Shown here piece by piece: positions 18,229 through 26,923 of a stretch of DNA of 56,532 nt. The notes below the pieces were generated by a model. It made no database searches, was not told the origin of the DNA, and saw nothing but the letters and a program-made list of their open reading frames with translations. Source of the DNA: Cyanobacteriota bacterium. Its GTDB lineage: Bacteria > Cyanobacteriota > Cyanobacteriia > Cyanobacteriales > Microcoleaceae. Both the position numbers and the translations under genes were made by a program. Where the stretch lies: NCBI GenBank assembly GCA_025362325.1, contig JANYGO010000219.1:1-56532 (forward strand), given 5' to 3'. Positions within the stretch are counted from its first letter, which is position 1, and each line of letters opens with the position of its first letter.

Positions 18229-19167
18229 ATGTCTTTAGGTAAAGTGTATTTGGTAGGTGCAGGGCCCGGAGACCCGGGTTTGATGACGTTAAAGGGAAAA
18301 GCTCTGTTAGAGTGTGCGGATGTCGTGATTTACGACGCTTTAGTCAGCCCTCAAATTTTGGCAGTCATAAACCCCCAAGCAGAACGAATTGATGCCGGAA
18401 AACGCAAAGGCCGTCACTCGTTAATGCAGGACGAAACAACTCAGTTAATGATCGAAAAAGCTCAAGATAATGCGATCGTAGTTCGTCTCAAAGGCGGAGA
18501 TCCATTTATTTTCGGGCGCGGCGGCGAAGAAATGGAAGAGTTGGTAAAAGCTAGAGTTGCGGTTGAAGTCGTACCCGGTGTCACTTCTGGAATTGCAGCC
18601 CCTGCTTATGCGGGAATTCCTCTGACACATCGATCGTACAGTTCATCAGTCACCTTTGTCACCGGCCACGAATCAGCGGGCAAATATCGGCCGGAGGTTA
18701 ATTGGCAGGCGATCGCCCGCGGCTCCGAAACCATTGTAGTATACATGGGAATCCACAATTTGCCTTACATTATCGGCCAGTTGACAGCAGCCGAATTGAG
18801 TGCAGAAACCCCCATAGCCTTAGTGCGCTGGGGAACGCGACCGGAACAAGAAGAATTGATCGGCACTTTGAGTACAATTGTAGAGCAAGTTGAAGCGACT
18901 GGATTTGCAGCACCTGCGATCGCCGTCATCGGAAATGTCGTCAATTTACACTCGATATTGTCGGGCTGTCGGCCTGTTTCTCTGACGGCGGTTGAAACCG
19001 CACCTACACAAACAAAGTCCATGCCAAGCGGACTGAAGACGGCGGTTGAAACCGCTTCTTGTCAAACGATGTCCATGCCAAGCGGACTGAAGAAGACGGC
19101 GGTTGAAACCGCTTCTTGTCAAACGATGTCCATGCCAAGCGGACTGAAGAAAATAACTCAATTTTAA
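18229..19167 (+). CDS. cobA: Uroporphyrinogen-III C-methyltransferase with repeat-derived C-terminal tail
   Basis: CobA methylates uroporphyrinogen III at C2 and C7 with S-adenosylmethionine, giving precorrin-2 for sirohaem and cobalamin. The signatures are [19 protein letters not shown] at 9-27, [16 protein letters not shown] near 86-101 and [12 protein letters not shown] near 114-125. The ATG at 18229 has AAGGA 10 nt upstream; an ATG at 18187 overlapping the sirB stop by 4 bp is possible but lacks a ribosome site. The normal enzyme ends near residue 252. The last 60 residues are three repeats of TAVETAxxQTxSMPSGLK encoded by the dispersed GGCGGTTGAAACCGC repeat, so the original stop has been lost or displaced. 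Confidence 0.94.
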   Translation: MSLGKVYLVGAGPGDPGLMTLKGKALLECADVVIYDALVSPQILAVINPQAERIDAGKRKGRHSLMQDETTQLMIEKAQDNAIVVRLKGGDPFIFGRGGEEMEELVKARVAVEVVPGVTSGIAAPAYAGIPLTHRSYSSSVTFVTGHESAGKYRPEVNWQAIARGSETIVVYMGIHNLPYIIGQLTAAELSAETPIALVRWGTRPEQEELIGTLSTIVEQVEATGFAAPAIAVIGNVVNLHSILSGCRPVSLTAVETAPTQTKSMPSGLKTAVETASCQTMSMPSGLKKTAVETASCQTMSMPSGLKKITQF

Positions 19168-19375
19168 CCGTCTTTGTCTTCAACCCGCGGAGGCGGGTTT
19201 TGTTCGTATAGACGCGGTTTCAACCGCCGTTTCTTCTTCTGTCTTCTTCAACCCGCTTGGCATGGGTTTTGTCTGTGTAGACGCGGTTTCAACCGCCGTT
19301 TCTTCTTCGTATAGACGCGGTTAGATGCGGTTTCTTCTTCGTATAGACGCGGTTAGATGCGGTTTCAACCGCCGC
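18985..19375. repeat. Cluster of GGCGGTTGAAACCGC repeats overlapping the end of cobA
   Basis: Three direct copies (near 18987, 19040 and 19098) lie inside the cobA reading frame. Inverted copies follow to about 19375, each carrying GACGCGGTT(T)CAACCGCCG or a shortened form. Within it, AACCCGC (19182-19188) and GCGGGTT (19193-19199) followed by TTG form a hairpin that could end the sirB-cobA transcript. The family also occurs at 14276-14410, 40955-41010, 44225-44280 and 44520-44695. Confidence 0.92.
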
Positions 19376-19393
19376 ACCGCGTCTTCTTCTCAT

Positions 19394-21646
19394 TCAACGC
19401 GCCACCTGCCGCATATATTCCCCCCACAACTGAGCAGCATTGGCACTACCTCCGGCAGTCGGAGAATTATCATCATTTCCCAACCAAACTCCCGTCACCA
19501 GTTGCTGGCTGGGAATATAACCGACAAACCACAAATCTTTATTATCATTAGTCGTGCCTGTTTTTCCAGCTTCTCCCAACCCCAAAGCAGCACTGCTACC
19601 CGTACCTCCCCGGACAACTCCTTGCAGCATATCAGTCATCGTATCGGCTACCCCTTCAGAAACTAACTGCCGGTTGGCAACGCCATCTTTTTGATAGTCA
19701 TAAATCACCCGACAACTTTTAAAATCATTTCGATCTTTGCAATCGCTGCTGTCAATAATTCGCTTGATTACGTGGGGACGGTTCCCCAAACCACGGTTCG
19801 CCAAAATCCCGAACGCACCAGTTAATTGCAATACGTTAACTTCACTTTCACCCAACACCAAACCAGGGGAAGAACGCAGGGGAGATGTAATCCCCAAACG
19901 TCTCGCCATTCCCAATACATTGTCTAAACCGACATCTTGTGCTACTCTCAAAGCAATTGCATTTTCCGACTGTGCTAAACCCCGATACATATCAGCACTG
20001 CCGCTGGTTCTTTCGCAGCCACTGTAACTTTGTCCGCCCCAGGAAAGCGGCTCGCAAGAATAAGTTTTGGTGGGGGGAATGCCGCGTTCAAGGGCGGCTG
20101 AATAGGTGAAAATCTTAAATGTAGAACCGGGCTGTCTCAATGCTTGGGTAGCCCGATTAAACTGACTTTTCAAATAATCTACGCCCCCAACTAAAGCTAA
20201 GACTTCCCCGGTTCCAGTATTGAGAGTTACCACGGCTCCTTGAGAAAAACCTGCACTCGCTCCGACATTTTCTACGGAATTTTTCAGGGAAGCTTCAGCC
20301 ACTTTTTGCAGGCTGGGATTCAAGCCTGTTTCTACAATAAAATTGCCTTCTCTGGCTAACTGCTCCCCCAGCAAAAACTCTAATTCGTCAAATACATAAT
20401 TGTAGAAATAAGGCGCGATCGTACTTTGCAAATATTGGCGAGCTTTGGGATTGATGTCAATTCGCGATCGCCTCGCGCGATCGGCTTCTTCCTGAGAAAT
20501 CGTCCCCAGTGCCCGCATCCGTTCGATCACCCGATCGCGGTACTGCACCGCCAACTGATAGTTTTGAATCGGGTTAAAACTGTTGGGCGCCGGCAAAATA
20601 CCAGCCAAAGTCGCCGCCTCCGACAAACTTAAATCCTTCGCCGACTTGCCAAAATAAAACCTCGACGCATCCTCAAAACCGTACAGGTCAATTCCCAAAA
20701 ACACGCGATTCAAATAAGTCAGCAACAGCTCATCTTTGCTGTAATAATTCTCCAGTTTCAAAGCAACTACGGCTTCCCGCAATTTGCGTCCGGCCGAATC
20801 TTGAGTTCCCACATAATCTCGAAATAAACTCCGCGCTAACTGCTGCGTCAAAGTGCTGCCGCCTTCGCGAATTCCGCCACCGCGAACATTGGTCAACAGC
20901 GCGCGCAAAATCCCCAGCGGATCTACTCCCACGTGCCAATTGTAGCGGCTGTCTTCCGAAGCAAGTACCGCCTTGGATAAATAAGGCGAAAAATCCTGCA
21001 ATTGCTTCAATTCTAAGTGAGCGTTATTCTGAGGAGGACGCAGCGGAGTTTGCCCGTCGCGGGCGTAAACAATTACGGGGCCGTTGATGCTTCTCGGGAG
21101 AGGCCGCACGTGAAACTTGGTCGATTCAGCACCTACCAATACCGCAATCAAAGCGGTGATTCCGCTGACGCCGTAAAAACTGTAACGCACCAGTTCAAAA
21201 TACCAAGGCGGCGGATCTACGTACTGAATTCTGACGGCGGCGGCGAGTTCCGGCGGCCCTAAAGTGAACACGTCTCCGTGACGCAGGGACATACTTTTAA
21301 CTCGCCTTTTTCCCGAGTAAATGCCGTTGGTAGAGTCTTCATCTTTGATCGTAAAAGGTGTTCGCCGCCGAGTATCGCGCGACAGGGATAGGTGCACGTG
21401 GCTGACAACGGGATTGCGAACTACAATATCTGAAGATTTGGACGATCGACCTAACAAATATCGATCGCCCAATAGCGGATAAACCTCAGCTTTAGCTGCA
21501 CCCGCATCCTGCACCCACAATTCGGGTACTTTGGCATTCGGTTTCAGCGCTAGCTGGTTAAAATTAACCTTGGCAATTGTCTGGACTGCTTGGGTAATCG
21601 CACCCAAGACGGTTTGAGGTTTGCGGGGCGGCTGCGGTGGGGTCAT
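19394..21646 (-). CDS. Class A penicillin-binding protein with N-terminal FHA domain
   Basis: This 750-aa bifunctional enzyme polymerises glycan and cross-links peptidoglycan. An FHA phosphothreonine-binding domain lies at about 55-145 (RYLLGRSSKSSDIV, SHVHLSLSR, DEDSTNGIYSGKRRV). One membrane segment follows at about 157-177. The GT51 transglycosylase domain shows SEDSRYNWHVGVD and GGSTLTQQLARS. The transpeptidase domain shows the SxxK serine in QPGSTFKIF, SEN in AQSENAIAL, and KTGTT near the C-terminus. The FHA domain is expected to face the cytoplasm and could tether the enzyme to a partner phosphorylated by a Hanks-type kinase. Two such kinases are encoded in this window. The stop lies just beyond the cobA-side repeat cluster. 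Confidence 0.95.
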   Translation of the reverse strand: MTPPQPPRKPQTVLGAITQAVQTIAKVNFNQLALKPNAKVPELWVQDAGAAKAEVYPLLGDRYLLGRSSKSSDIVVRNPVVSHVHLSLSRDTRRRTPFTIKDEDSTNGIYSGKRRVKSMSLRHGDVFTLGPPELAAAVRIQYVDPPPWYFELVRYSFYGVSGITALIAVLVGAESTKFHVRPLPRSINGPVIVYARDGQTPLRPPQNNAHLELKQLQDFSPYLSKAVLASEDSRYNWHVGVDPLGILRALLTNVRGGGIREGGSTLTQQLARSLFRDYVGTQDSAGRKLREAVVALKLENYYSKDELLLTYLNRVFLGIDLYGFEDASRFYFGKSAKDLSLSEAATLAGILPAPNSFNPIQNYQLAVQYRDRVIERMRALGTISQEEADRARRSRIDINPKARQYLQSTIAPYFYNYVFDELEFLLGEQLAREGNFIVETGLNPSLQKVAEASLKNSVENVGASAGFSQGAVVTLNTGTGEVLALVGGVDYLKSQFNRATQALRQPGSTFKIFTYSAALERGIPPTKTYSCEPLSWGGQSYSGCERTSGSADMYRGLAQSENAIALRVAQDVGLDNVLGMARRLGITSPLRSSPGLVLGESEVNVLQLTGAFGILANRGLGNRPHVIKRIIDSSDCKDRNDFKSCRVIYDYQKDGVANRQLVSEGVADTMTDMLQGVVRGGTGSSAALGLGEAGKTGTTNDNKDLWFVGYIPSQQLVTGVWLGNDDNSPTAGGSANAAQLWGEYMRQVAR

Positions 21647-22002
21647 ATTTCGCTGTAGACTACGATCGAGCGATCGGCTCTTGCACTATTCTACTCACAA
21701 CTTTTGGCTATTTTCACAATCTGCCCCATACTTTGGGCGATCGTCGGCTAGTGGCGATCGATTTTGGGGTGATTGGTGCACCCGCCCCGGAGCGGTTTAT
21801 CGAGCAAATTTCCACCCAACCACTCAAAAATCTCGCTCTCACCGATTCCCAGCAAAGTATCATAAATTTGCCAAATAATCAACACTTTCACTCTACCAAC
21901 CGCGCCCGACGTTCAGAAGGTTCTCGCATTGCTGAAACATAAGCTTTTCTTCTTTCCTTCCTTCTTCCTTCTTCCTTCTTCCTTCTTCCTTCTTTTATAA
22001 TT
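21647..22002. other. Intergenic region with TTCTTCC tandem repeats (21955-21995)
   Basis: This 356-bp stretch lies between the PBP start and the end of the psb operon. It contains HIP1-like CGATCG sites and a run of CTTCTTC/CTTCCTT heptamers at about 21955-21995. An open frame of 101 codons crosses it (21637-21942, +), but it overlaps the PBP start and resembles nothing I know, so no gene is called. Confidence 0.5.
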
Positions 22003-22004
22003 AA

Positions 22005-22028
22005 AACCCCCCTTTTGCAAGGGGGGTT
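22005..22028 (-). terminator. Terminator of the psbEFLJ operon
   Basis: There is a 10-bp perfect stem, AACCCCCCTT (22005-22014) with AAGGGGGGTT (22019-22028), around a 4-nt loop. On the minus strand it is followed by TTTAATTATA. It lies 28 bp after the psbJ stop. Confidence 0.85.
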
Positions 22029-22055
22029 AAAGGCATAAAATATGCCAAATTCTGC

Positions 22056-22178
22056 TTACATCGAAGAACCCAAACCGGCATAAGCACCGTAGAAGAAAAG
22101 GCTCAAAATGCTCAGAGCACCGAGGCCTGCGACAGTAGCTACCAGCCACAAAGGAATTCTGCCACTTTCACTAAACAT
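22056..22178 (-). CDS. psbJ: Photosystem II protein PsbJ
   Basis: PsbJ is a 40-aa, single-span membrane subunit of photosystem II, next to cytochrome b559. It affects electron flow from QA and PSII assembly. The sequence [18 protein letters not shown]... ending [10 protein letters not shown] is diagnostic; the transmembrane helix is at about 11-31. It is preceded by GAGGTG 6 nt upstream of the ATG. It is the last gene of psbE-F-L-J. It was read directly from the sequence because it is so short. Confidence 0.97.
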   Translation of the reverse strand: MFSESGRIPLWLVATVAGLGALSILSLFFYGAYAGLGSSM

Positions 22179-22248
22179 AGCGATCACCTCACTAATTCAC
22201 AGCTAAACAAATTCGACTGAACCACAGAAATCAAACTCGCGTCACCAG

Positions 22249-22371
22249 TTAGTTAAAGAAATAACTGGAAAACAAAATACCCAGAGTAAAAATCAGCAAC
22301 AGACCCAAATAAAGAGAAGTCCGGTTTAACTCAACAGGCTGTTCGTTGGGATTAGGAACGCGCTCAGGCAT
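22249..22371 (-). CDS. psbL: Photosystem II protein PsbL
   Basis: PsbL is a 40-aa, single-span PSII subunit at the monomer interface, required for QA function and protection against back-electron flow. The motif [15 protein letters not shown] and the C-terminal LFSSYFFN are diagnostic. TAGGAG precedes the ATG. The psbF stop lies 9 bp upstream in the transcript. Confidence 0.98.
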   Translation of the reverse strand: MPERVPNPNEQPVELNRTSLYLGLLLIFTLGILFSSYFFN

Positions 22372-22380
22372 TGTAAACTC

Positions 22381-22518
22381 CTATCGTTGAATAAATTGCA
22401 TTGCTGCGATCGCGCCCAAAAAGAAAATTGTTGGGACACCTAAAGTATGAACTGCCAACCAGCGCACCGTAAAAATCGGATACGAAATTGGCTCATTGTT
22501 TGGCGTTCTGCTCGTCAT
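22381..22518 (-). CDS. psbF: Cytochrome b559 beta subunit PsbF
   Basis: PsbF is the 45-aa beta chain of cytochrome b559. Its His24 in [14 protein letters not shown] supplies one axial ligand to the haem shared with PsbE. The single membrane helix covers about 20-40, and the C-terminus is [10 protein letters not shown]. An AAGGA site lies about 9 nt before the ATG. It lies 20 bp downstream of psbE in the operon. Confidence 0.98.
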   Translation of the reverse strand: MTSRTPNNEPISYPIFTVRWLAVHTLGVPTIFFLGAIAAMQFIQR

Positions 22519-22538
22519 TTTTCCAAATCCTTGTAAAA

Positions 22539-22787
22539 TTACTTGCCAATGAACTGATCTACTTGTTTCTTAGCTTCAAAGCGATCCGAGATAATCGGTA
22601 CTTCTTCCCGCTGCGGTGTGAAATACTGGTTGGGGCGAGGAGTTCCGAAAGCATCGTAAGCCAAACCCGTTTGCACAAACAGCCATCCAGCCACAAACAA
22701 AGCCGGAATGGTGATGCTGTGAATTACCCAATAACGGATACTTGTAATAATGTCCCCAAACGGACGTTCTCCAGTTGTACCGGCCAT
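22539..22787 (-). CDS. psbE: Cytochrome b559 alpha subunit PsbE
   Basis: PsbE is the 82-aa alpha chain of cytochrome b559, essential for PSII assembly. The haem-ligand His lies in [14 protein letters not shown], at the start of the membrane helix. The lumenal C-terminal domain with [14 protein letters not shown] is typical. The frame is open 12 codons further upstream, but AAGGAGGA placed 6 nt before the ATG at 22787 and the family start [10 protein letters not shown] fix the start. It is the first gene of the psbEFLJ cluster, 56 bp after ycf48. Confidence 0.98.
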   Translation of the reverse strand: MAGTTGERPFGDIITSIRYWVIHSITIPALFVAGWLFVQTGLAYDAFGTPRPNQYFTPQREEVPIISDRFEAKKQVDQFIGK

Positions 22788-22843
22788 GTAGAATCCTCCT
22801 TTCAACAACAAATCGACAGACAATCTCTATTACTATTCTACTA

Positions 22844-23857
22844 TCAAGCAGCTTGCGCTGAACCTTGATATTTAAGTAGAGTGCCGCTCGCGCCGATCAC
22901 AAATCCGCGATCGGGGCCCATAAAGACAATCCTGTAAAAATTAGCAGGAACATCCTCAACTTCGCGGTCTTTTTGCCAAGTTTTCCCGCCGTCCAAACTG
23001 CACAGCAAATTGCCGCCGCCGCCGGCTACCCAAACTTCATTGTCAGTGCGGTAAGCCATGTCTAGCAAACCCCAACTCGCTTGGCGATCGGGAAAAAATG
23101 GTTTTCCCCAACCTTCAGCACTTTCGGCGTCGCTAAACTGAATTTGACCGCCGCGGGCGAGCATCCACAAACGCCCGTCCTTGGTAAAGCCCATATTTTG
23201 CAGGCGGCGAGAACTGTTGCGGTTGTGAGGTTCCCAAGATTCTTGTCCAGGTTTCCACACCGAATAGAAATTGCCTTTCGAGGAAACTGCAACATACTGT
23301 CCGTCTTCAGAACGGTTGATATTGCGAACTACCCCAAAAGAATCCTGGACGATCGCTTTCCAATTTTTGCCACCGTCAGAAGTCCGGTAAATTGCTCCGA
23401 CATCCGTCGTCATGTCAGCCGTATTTGGGCCGATAGCTGCGATCGTACTCGGAGAACCTGGTAATTGAGAGCTCAAAGCAATCCGCGTCCACGACTTACC
23501 CTCATCCTCTGTGTGGAGCAGAACCGAAGGCTGACCTACAATCCAACCTTCCGAGCCCGCAAAACTCACTGAGGAGAAACGCGACCTAGTATCATCGATA
23601 TCCAGTGCGATCGGCTTCCAGTTGGTGCCGCCGTCAGAGGTTTCAAACAGAGTCGCCTCCGAACCCACAACCCAGCCGTGCTCAGAATTGCCCGTAAAGG
23701 CAATATCCTGTAAATTAGCCGACGTTGGCAAGGAAATCACCTGCCAGGGGTTGTAACTCACAGAACCGACGGTGCTGCAACTCGTACAAATGAGCGCAGC
23801 CGCCAATAACATTACAATTCGTTGCCAAAATCTCACAATCGTTTTACTGCAAACCAT
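22844..23857 (-). CDS. ycf48: Photosystem II assembly factor Ycf48 (HCF136)
   Basis: Ycf48 is a lumenal beta-propeller that binds newly made D1 and helps form the PSII reaction centre. The product, about 337 aa, has an N-terminal lipoprotein-type signal (LLAAALICTSC, acylated Cys likely). Repeated propeller blades follow, each with an xHTxDGGKxWxxI-like motif such as FETSDGGTNWKPI, YRTSDGGKNWKAI and CSLDGGKTWQKD. The ATG at 23857 overlaps the end of rubA by 14 bp; ATGs at 23899 and 23812 are alternatives. The order rubA-ycf48-psbEFLJ is a conserved cyanobacterial PSII assembly cluster. Confidence 0.95.
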   Translation of the reverse strand: MVCSKTIVRFWQRIVMLLAAALICTSCSTVGSVSYNPWQVISLPTSANLQDIAFTGNSEHGWVVGSEATLFETSDGGTNWKPIALDIDDTRSRFSSVSFAGSEGWIVGQPSVLLHTEDEGKSWTRIALSSQLPGSPSTIAAIGPNTADMTTDVGAIYRTSDGGKNWKAIVQDSFGVVRNINRSEDGQYVAVSSKGNFYSVWKPGQESWEPHNRNSSRRLQNMGFTKDGRLWMLARGGQIQFSDAESAEGWGKPFFPDRQASWGLLDMAYRTDNEVWVAGGGGNLLCSLDGGKTWQKDREVEDVPANFYRIVFMGPDRGFVIGASGTLLKYQGSAQAA

Positions 23858-24179
23858 ACATACTAAGTAAAAACAAGAAACCAACGACCAAGCCGCCAAA
23901 AATCAGCAAACTTTTCTGACCTTCAGTCATGCCGTTCACACCGACACCGTAGCGCTGATTTGCCTTAAATCCCGATACCCCTTCTTGCTGACCGAGGTTT
24001 TGAAACATCGGCTTGCGCGCCGCGCAAACGGGACAGACCCAAGTCATGGGCAAATCTTCAAAAGCCGTGCCGGGGGCAATATCAATTTTAGGATCGCCCT
24101 TTTTGGGATTGTAGACGTAGCCGCAGGCGCGGCACTCGTGCCGATCGAGGGTTTTAGTCTCAGTGGCTGGATCGCTCAT
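23844..24179 (-). CDS. rubA: Membrane-anchored rubredoxin RubA
   Basis: This 111-aa protein has a rubredoxin iron site: CRACGYVYNPKKGD near residues 16-29 and CPVCAARK near 49-56, four cysteines holding one iron. A C-terminal transmembrane helix covers about 88-108. In cyanobacteria and chloroplasts this membrane-bound rubredoxin is needed for photosystem assembly. It is the first gene of the rubA-ycf48-psbEFLJ cluster and is divergent from ndhC. The 161-bp gap at 24180-24340 holds both promoters. Confidence 0.96.
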   Translation of the reverse strand: MSDPATETKTLDRHECRACGYVYNPKKGDPKIDIAPGTAFEDLPMTWVCPVCAARKPMFQNLGQQEGVSGFKANQRYGVGVNGMTEGQKSLLIFGGLVVGFLFLLSMYGLQ

Positions 24180-24340
24180 AGCTCCAAAAGAGTAGGTCAG
24201 CTAATCTTAAAATATACATTAAAAATTATTGCAGAAGATGTACCGTTAATCTCGATCGACTCGTAATTTTAGCTACCCAAAATCTATATAATGTAAAGAC
24301 AAGTTACAGAACCCTTTCACAGAGGCAGTAATCATTCACC

Positions 24341-24703
24341 GTGTTTGCACTTAGCGGCTACGAGTATTTCTTAGGCTTCCTGCTAATTTCTAGCTTAGTG
24401 CCTATCCTCGCCCTCACGGCGTCTAAGGTACTGCGGCCCAAAAGTCGTCCCTACGACCGACGCACTACCTACGAATCTGGTGTCGAGCCGATCGGCGGAG
24501 CCTGGATTCAGTTCAACATCAGATATTATATGTTCGCCCTGGTCTTCGTCATCTTCGACGTAGAGACCGTTTTCCTCTACCCTTGGGCGGTAGCTTTCAA
24601 CCAGCTAGGACTCTTGGCTTTCATCGAAGCCTTGTTTTTTATCACAATTCTCGTTATTGCTCTTGTCTATGCATGGCGCAAAGGAGCCTTAGAATGGTCT
24701 TAA
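24341..24703 (+). CDS. ndhC: NAD(P)H-quinone oxidoreductase subunit 3 (NdhC)
   Basis: NdhC is a 120-aa membrane subunit of the NDH-1 photosynthetic complex, which moves electrons from ferredoxin to plastoquinone in respiration and cyclic flow. Three membrane helices are seen, and the loop with [16 protein letters not shown] is the conserved quinone-site loop. The start is GTG (24341), giving [13 protein letters not shown]. It is the first gene of the overlapping ndhC-K-J operon. Confidence 0.97.
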   Translation: MFALSGYEYFLGFLLISSLVPILALTASKVLRPKSRPYDRRTTYESGVEPIGGAWIQFNIRYYMFALVFVIFDVETVFLYPWAVAFNQLGLLAFIEALFFITILVIALVYAWRKGALEWS

Positions 24704-25419
24704 GTTCTGACACATCACAAAAATCGCTAATTGTCAATCCGGCAGAGCGGCCGCAAGTCACATCCGAATTATCAGAAAACGTCATCCTAACTACGGTTGA
24801 TGACATCTATAACTGGGCGAGACTTTCCAGCCTGTGGCCTCTGTTATACGGTACGGCTTGCTGCTTCATCGAATTTGCAGCTTTAATTGGATCGCGCTTT
24901 GACTTCGACAGATTCGGCTTAGTACCCCGATCGAGCCCTCGGCAAGCTGACCTGTTAATCACGGCCGGTACAATTACCATGAAGTACGCCCCCATCTTGG
25001 TGCGGCTGTACGAACAAATGCCCGAGCCCAAATACGTGATCGCGATGGGCGCTTGCACCATCACCGGCGGAATGTTCAGCGTAGACTCCCCCACAGCAGT
25101 CAGAGGCGTTGACAAACTAATCCCCGTAGACGTGTACATACCAGGTTGTCCCCCCCGCCCAGAAGCGATTATTGACGCAATTATTAAACTGCGGAAAAAA
25201 ATCGCCAACGACTCGATGCAGGAACGGGCTAACTTGCTGCCAACTCACCGCTACTACACCAGACCCCACAAAATGAAAGTAGTAGATGACATTTTGGACG
25301 GCAAGTATTTGTCAATTCCCGGCCGGATAGCCCCACCGAAGGAATTGACTGAAGCAATGGGAATGCCAGTACCGCCCGCCCTGCTTGCAGGACAAAAACA
25401 GGAGGTACAACGTGGCTGA
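24694..25419 (+). CDS. ndhK: NAD(P)H-quinone oxidoreductase subunit K (NdhK)
   Basis: NdhK is a 241-aa iron-sulphur subunit carrying the N2-type 4Fe-4S cluster of NDH-1. The cluster cysteines lie in [19 protein letters not shown] and PGCPPRPEA. The ATG at 24694 overlaps the last 10 bp of ndhC; a longer frame upstream is only the shadow of ndhC. The C-terminal extension past the cluster region is typical of cyanobacterial NdhK. Confidence 0.97.
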   Translation: MVLSSDTSQKSLIVNPAERPQVTSELSENVILTTVDDIYNWARLSSLWPLLYGTACCFIEFAALIGSRFDFDRFGLVPRSSPRQADLLITAGTITMKYAPILVRLYEQMPEPKYVIAMGACTITGGMFSVDSPTAVRGVDKLIPVDVYIPGCPPRPEAIIDAIIKLRKKIANDSMQERANLLPTHRYYTRPHKMKVVDDILDGKYLSIPGRIAPPKELTEAMGMPVPPALLAGQKQEVQRG

Positions 25420-25915
25420 GACAGAATCTGCGATTGTTGAAGCTGGGAAGGTTTCTCAGTGGCTGACTCAAAATGGCTTTGAACACGAAGCTTTAGCGGC
25501 CGATAATTTGGGCGTGGAGATATTAAAGGTCGATCGAGAATTCCTAATTCCGATGTCAACAGCACTGTACGCCTACGGGTTCAATTATATGCAGTACCAG
25601 TGCGCCTACGACCAAGGCCCTGGAGAAGATTTAGTCAGCGTCTACCACTTGGCCAAGCTGACAGATAATGCTTCCAAGCCCGAAGAAGTCCGCGTCAAAG
25701 TGTTCATCCCCCGCGAAGATCCGAGAGTTCCATCAGTTTACTGGATTTGGAAAGCAGCAGATTTCCAAGAGCGGGAATCCTACGATATGTACGGCATAGT
25801 CTACGAAGGACATCCGAATCTGAAACGGATTTTGATGAACGAAGATTGGGTAGGCTGGCCGCTGCGGAAAGATTACATTTCCCCTGATTTCTACGAATTG
25901 CAAGATGCCTATTAA
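25412..25915 (+). CDS. ndhJ: NAD(P)H-quinone oxidoreductase subunit J (NdhJ)
   Basis: NdhJ is a 167-aa peripheral-arm subunit of NDH-1, homologous to the 30-kDa subunit of complex I. The signature [20 protein letters not shown] and the end [19 protein letters not shown] are diagnostic. GTG at 25412 has GGAGGT 5 nt upstream, which decides the start over the ATG at 25385. It overlaps the end of ndhK by 8 bp, so ndhC-K-J is translationally coupled. Confidence 0.97.
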   Translation: MAETESAIVEAGKVSQWLTQNGFEHEALAADNLGVEILKVDREFLIPMSTALYAYGFNYMQYQCAYDQGPGEDLVSVYHLAKLTDNASKPEEVRVKVFIPREDPRVPSVYWIWKAADFQERESYDMYGIVYEGHPNLKRILMNEDWVGWPLRKDYISPDFYELQDAY

Positions 25916-25956
25916 GGGATTTTTGAGTTTTTAGGTCAAAATTATGTTTGTCATTT

Positions 25957-25993
25957 TGCATCCACTTCTTTGGAGAGTGGGTGCATTTTTTTT
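25957..25993 (+). terminator. Rho-independent terminator of ndhCKJ
   Basis: Arms TGCATCCACTT and AGTGGGTGCA form a 10-bp stem, followed by TTTTTTTT (25986-25993). It lies 41 bp past the ndhJ stop. Confidence 0.92.
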
Positions 25994-26082
25994 GAAAATG
26001 TTTAATTTGCCAGTCAACATATTCTAGAGTGATTTATGTTATGTCCGCTGCCAGGACGACCCTAAAACTGGTTTGATCGTTT

Positions 26083-26120
26083 GGACTTTAGTCCTGAGAT
26101 TTTTATAATCACTAAAGTCC
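26083..26120. repeat. Degenerate GTAGTGAGGACTTTAGTCC palindrome
   Basis: GGACTTTAGT (26083-26092) and ACTAAAGTCC (26111-26120) form a hairpin, with partial outer family arms. It lies in the 345-bp gap between the ndh terminator and the restriction gene. The rest of the gap (26121-26260) is AT-rich and must hold the promoter of the restriction-modification pair. Confidence 0.8.
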
Positions 26121-26260
26121 TCACTACCAGCACGTTTAATTGCGGATAATTCACCGAACGTGATATAACTTAGGTCACTCATAAATAGAGATTAAACCGC
26201 CCCGTAACCCACCAACATTTATTTAAAATATATGTTCAAAAATTCTCCCCGGCTCGCTAT

Positions 26261-26923
26261 ATGACGATTCTGACTAGAGAAATGCTTTGTTCAGAGGCAG
26301 CAATATTTTCAGCCGCCGAGTCTCAACATCCAGAACCTCTGCTTTACGGAGTCACAGACGGAAAGGCTATTGGGACATATTTAGAACAAAAGTTCAAACT
26401 GTATCTCAAGCTGCGATATGAATTTTTAGAAGGAAATTCAGCAAGCGGCATCGATTTTCCCGGGCTACTTGTGGATGTTAAGGTAACCAGCGTTAGGCAA
26501 CCACAATCGTCATGCCCTTTTAAATCTGCAAGACAAAAGATTTTTGGGCTTGGATATTCACTGATTATCTTTGTTTACGAAAAGACAGACAACAGTACAA
26601 ATCGAACTGCAACGCTGAATATTCTGCATACAATTTACGTAAGTGCCGAAAGAACAGCAGATTTTCAAATGACCCGTGGAATTCGCAATATTTTAGACAA
26701 CGAAGGCAACAAAGATGATTTGCTGGCTTTTCTGCTTGACAGAAATCTACCAGTTGATGAAATTGAGACAGATAAAATTGCTGACGAAATACTGACAAAT
26801 CCACCAATACAGGGATTTTTGACTATTTCTAATGCGTTGCAGTGGCGACTTCAGTATGGCAGAGTAATTGAGCGTGCCGGACAAGAAGACGGCGTTATCG
26901 CAGTTTACAGATTTAACTCATGA
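26261..26923 (+). CDS. Probable type II restriction endonuclease (PD-(D/E)XK-like)
   Basis: This 220-aa protein overlaps the following DNA methyltransferase gene by 4 bp (ATGA), the classic layout of a restriction partner. A PD-(D/E)XK-like core is visible as SGIDFPGLLVDVKVTS at about 62-77: Asp65, then Asp72-Val-Lys74, with Asp in place of the usual Glu. The start GTYLEQKFKLYL resembles the first helix of this fold, and a later LGYSLIIFVYEK strand fits its sheet. No specific enzyme is recognised, so the recognition sequence is unknown. Function rests on motif and context. Codon use is AT-richer than in neighbouring housekeeping genes, consistent with acquisition. Confidence 0.75.
   Translation: MTILTREMLCSEAAIFSAAESQHPEPLLYGVTDGKAIGTYLEQKFKLYLKLRYEFLEGNSASGIDFPGLLVDVKVTSVRQPQSSCPFKSARQKIFGLGYSLIIFVYEKTDNSTNRTATLNILHTIYVSAERTADFQMTRGIRNILDNEGNKDDLLAFLLDRNLPVDEIETDKIADEILTNPPIQGFLTISNALQWRLQYGRVIERAGQEDGVIAVYRFNS

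Noticed and set aside
18985..19375. Insertion sequence
   Set aside because: No transposase frame; the repeats are short and lack a defined element end.
21637..21942. 101-codon plus-strand ORF
   Set aside because: It overlaps the PBP start, has no ribosome site and resembles nothing; it remains a weak possibility only.
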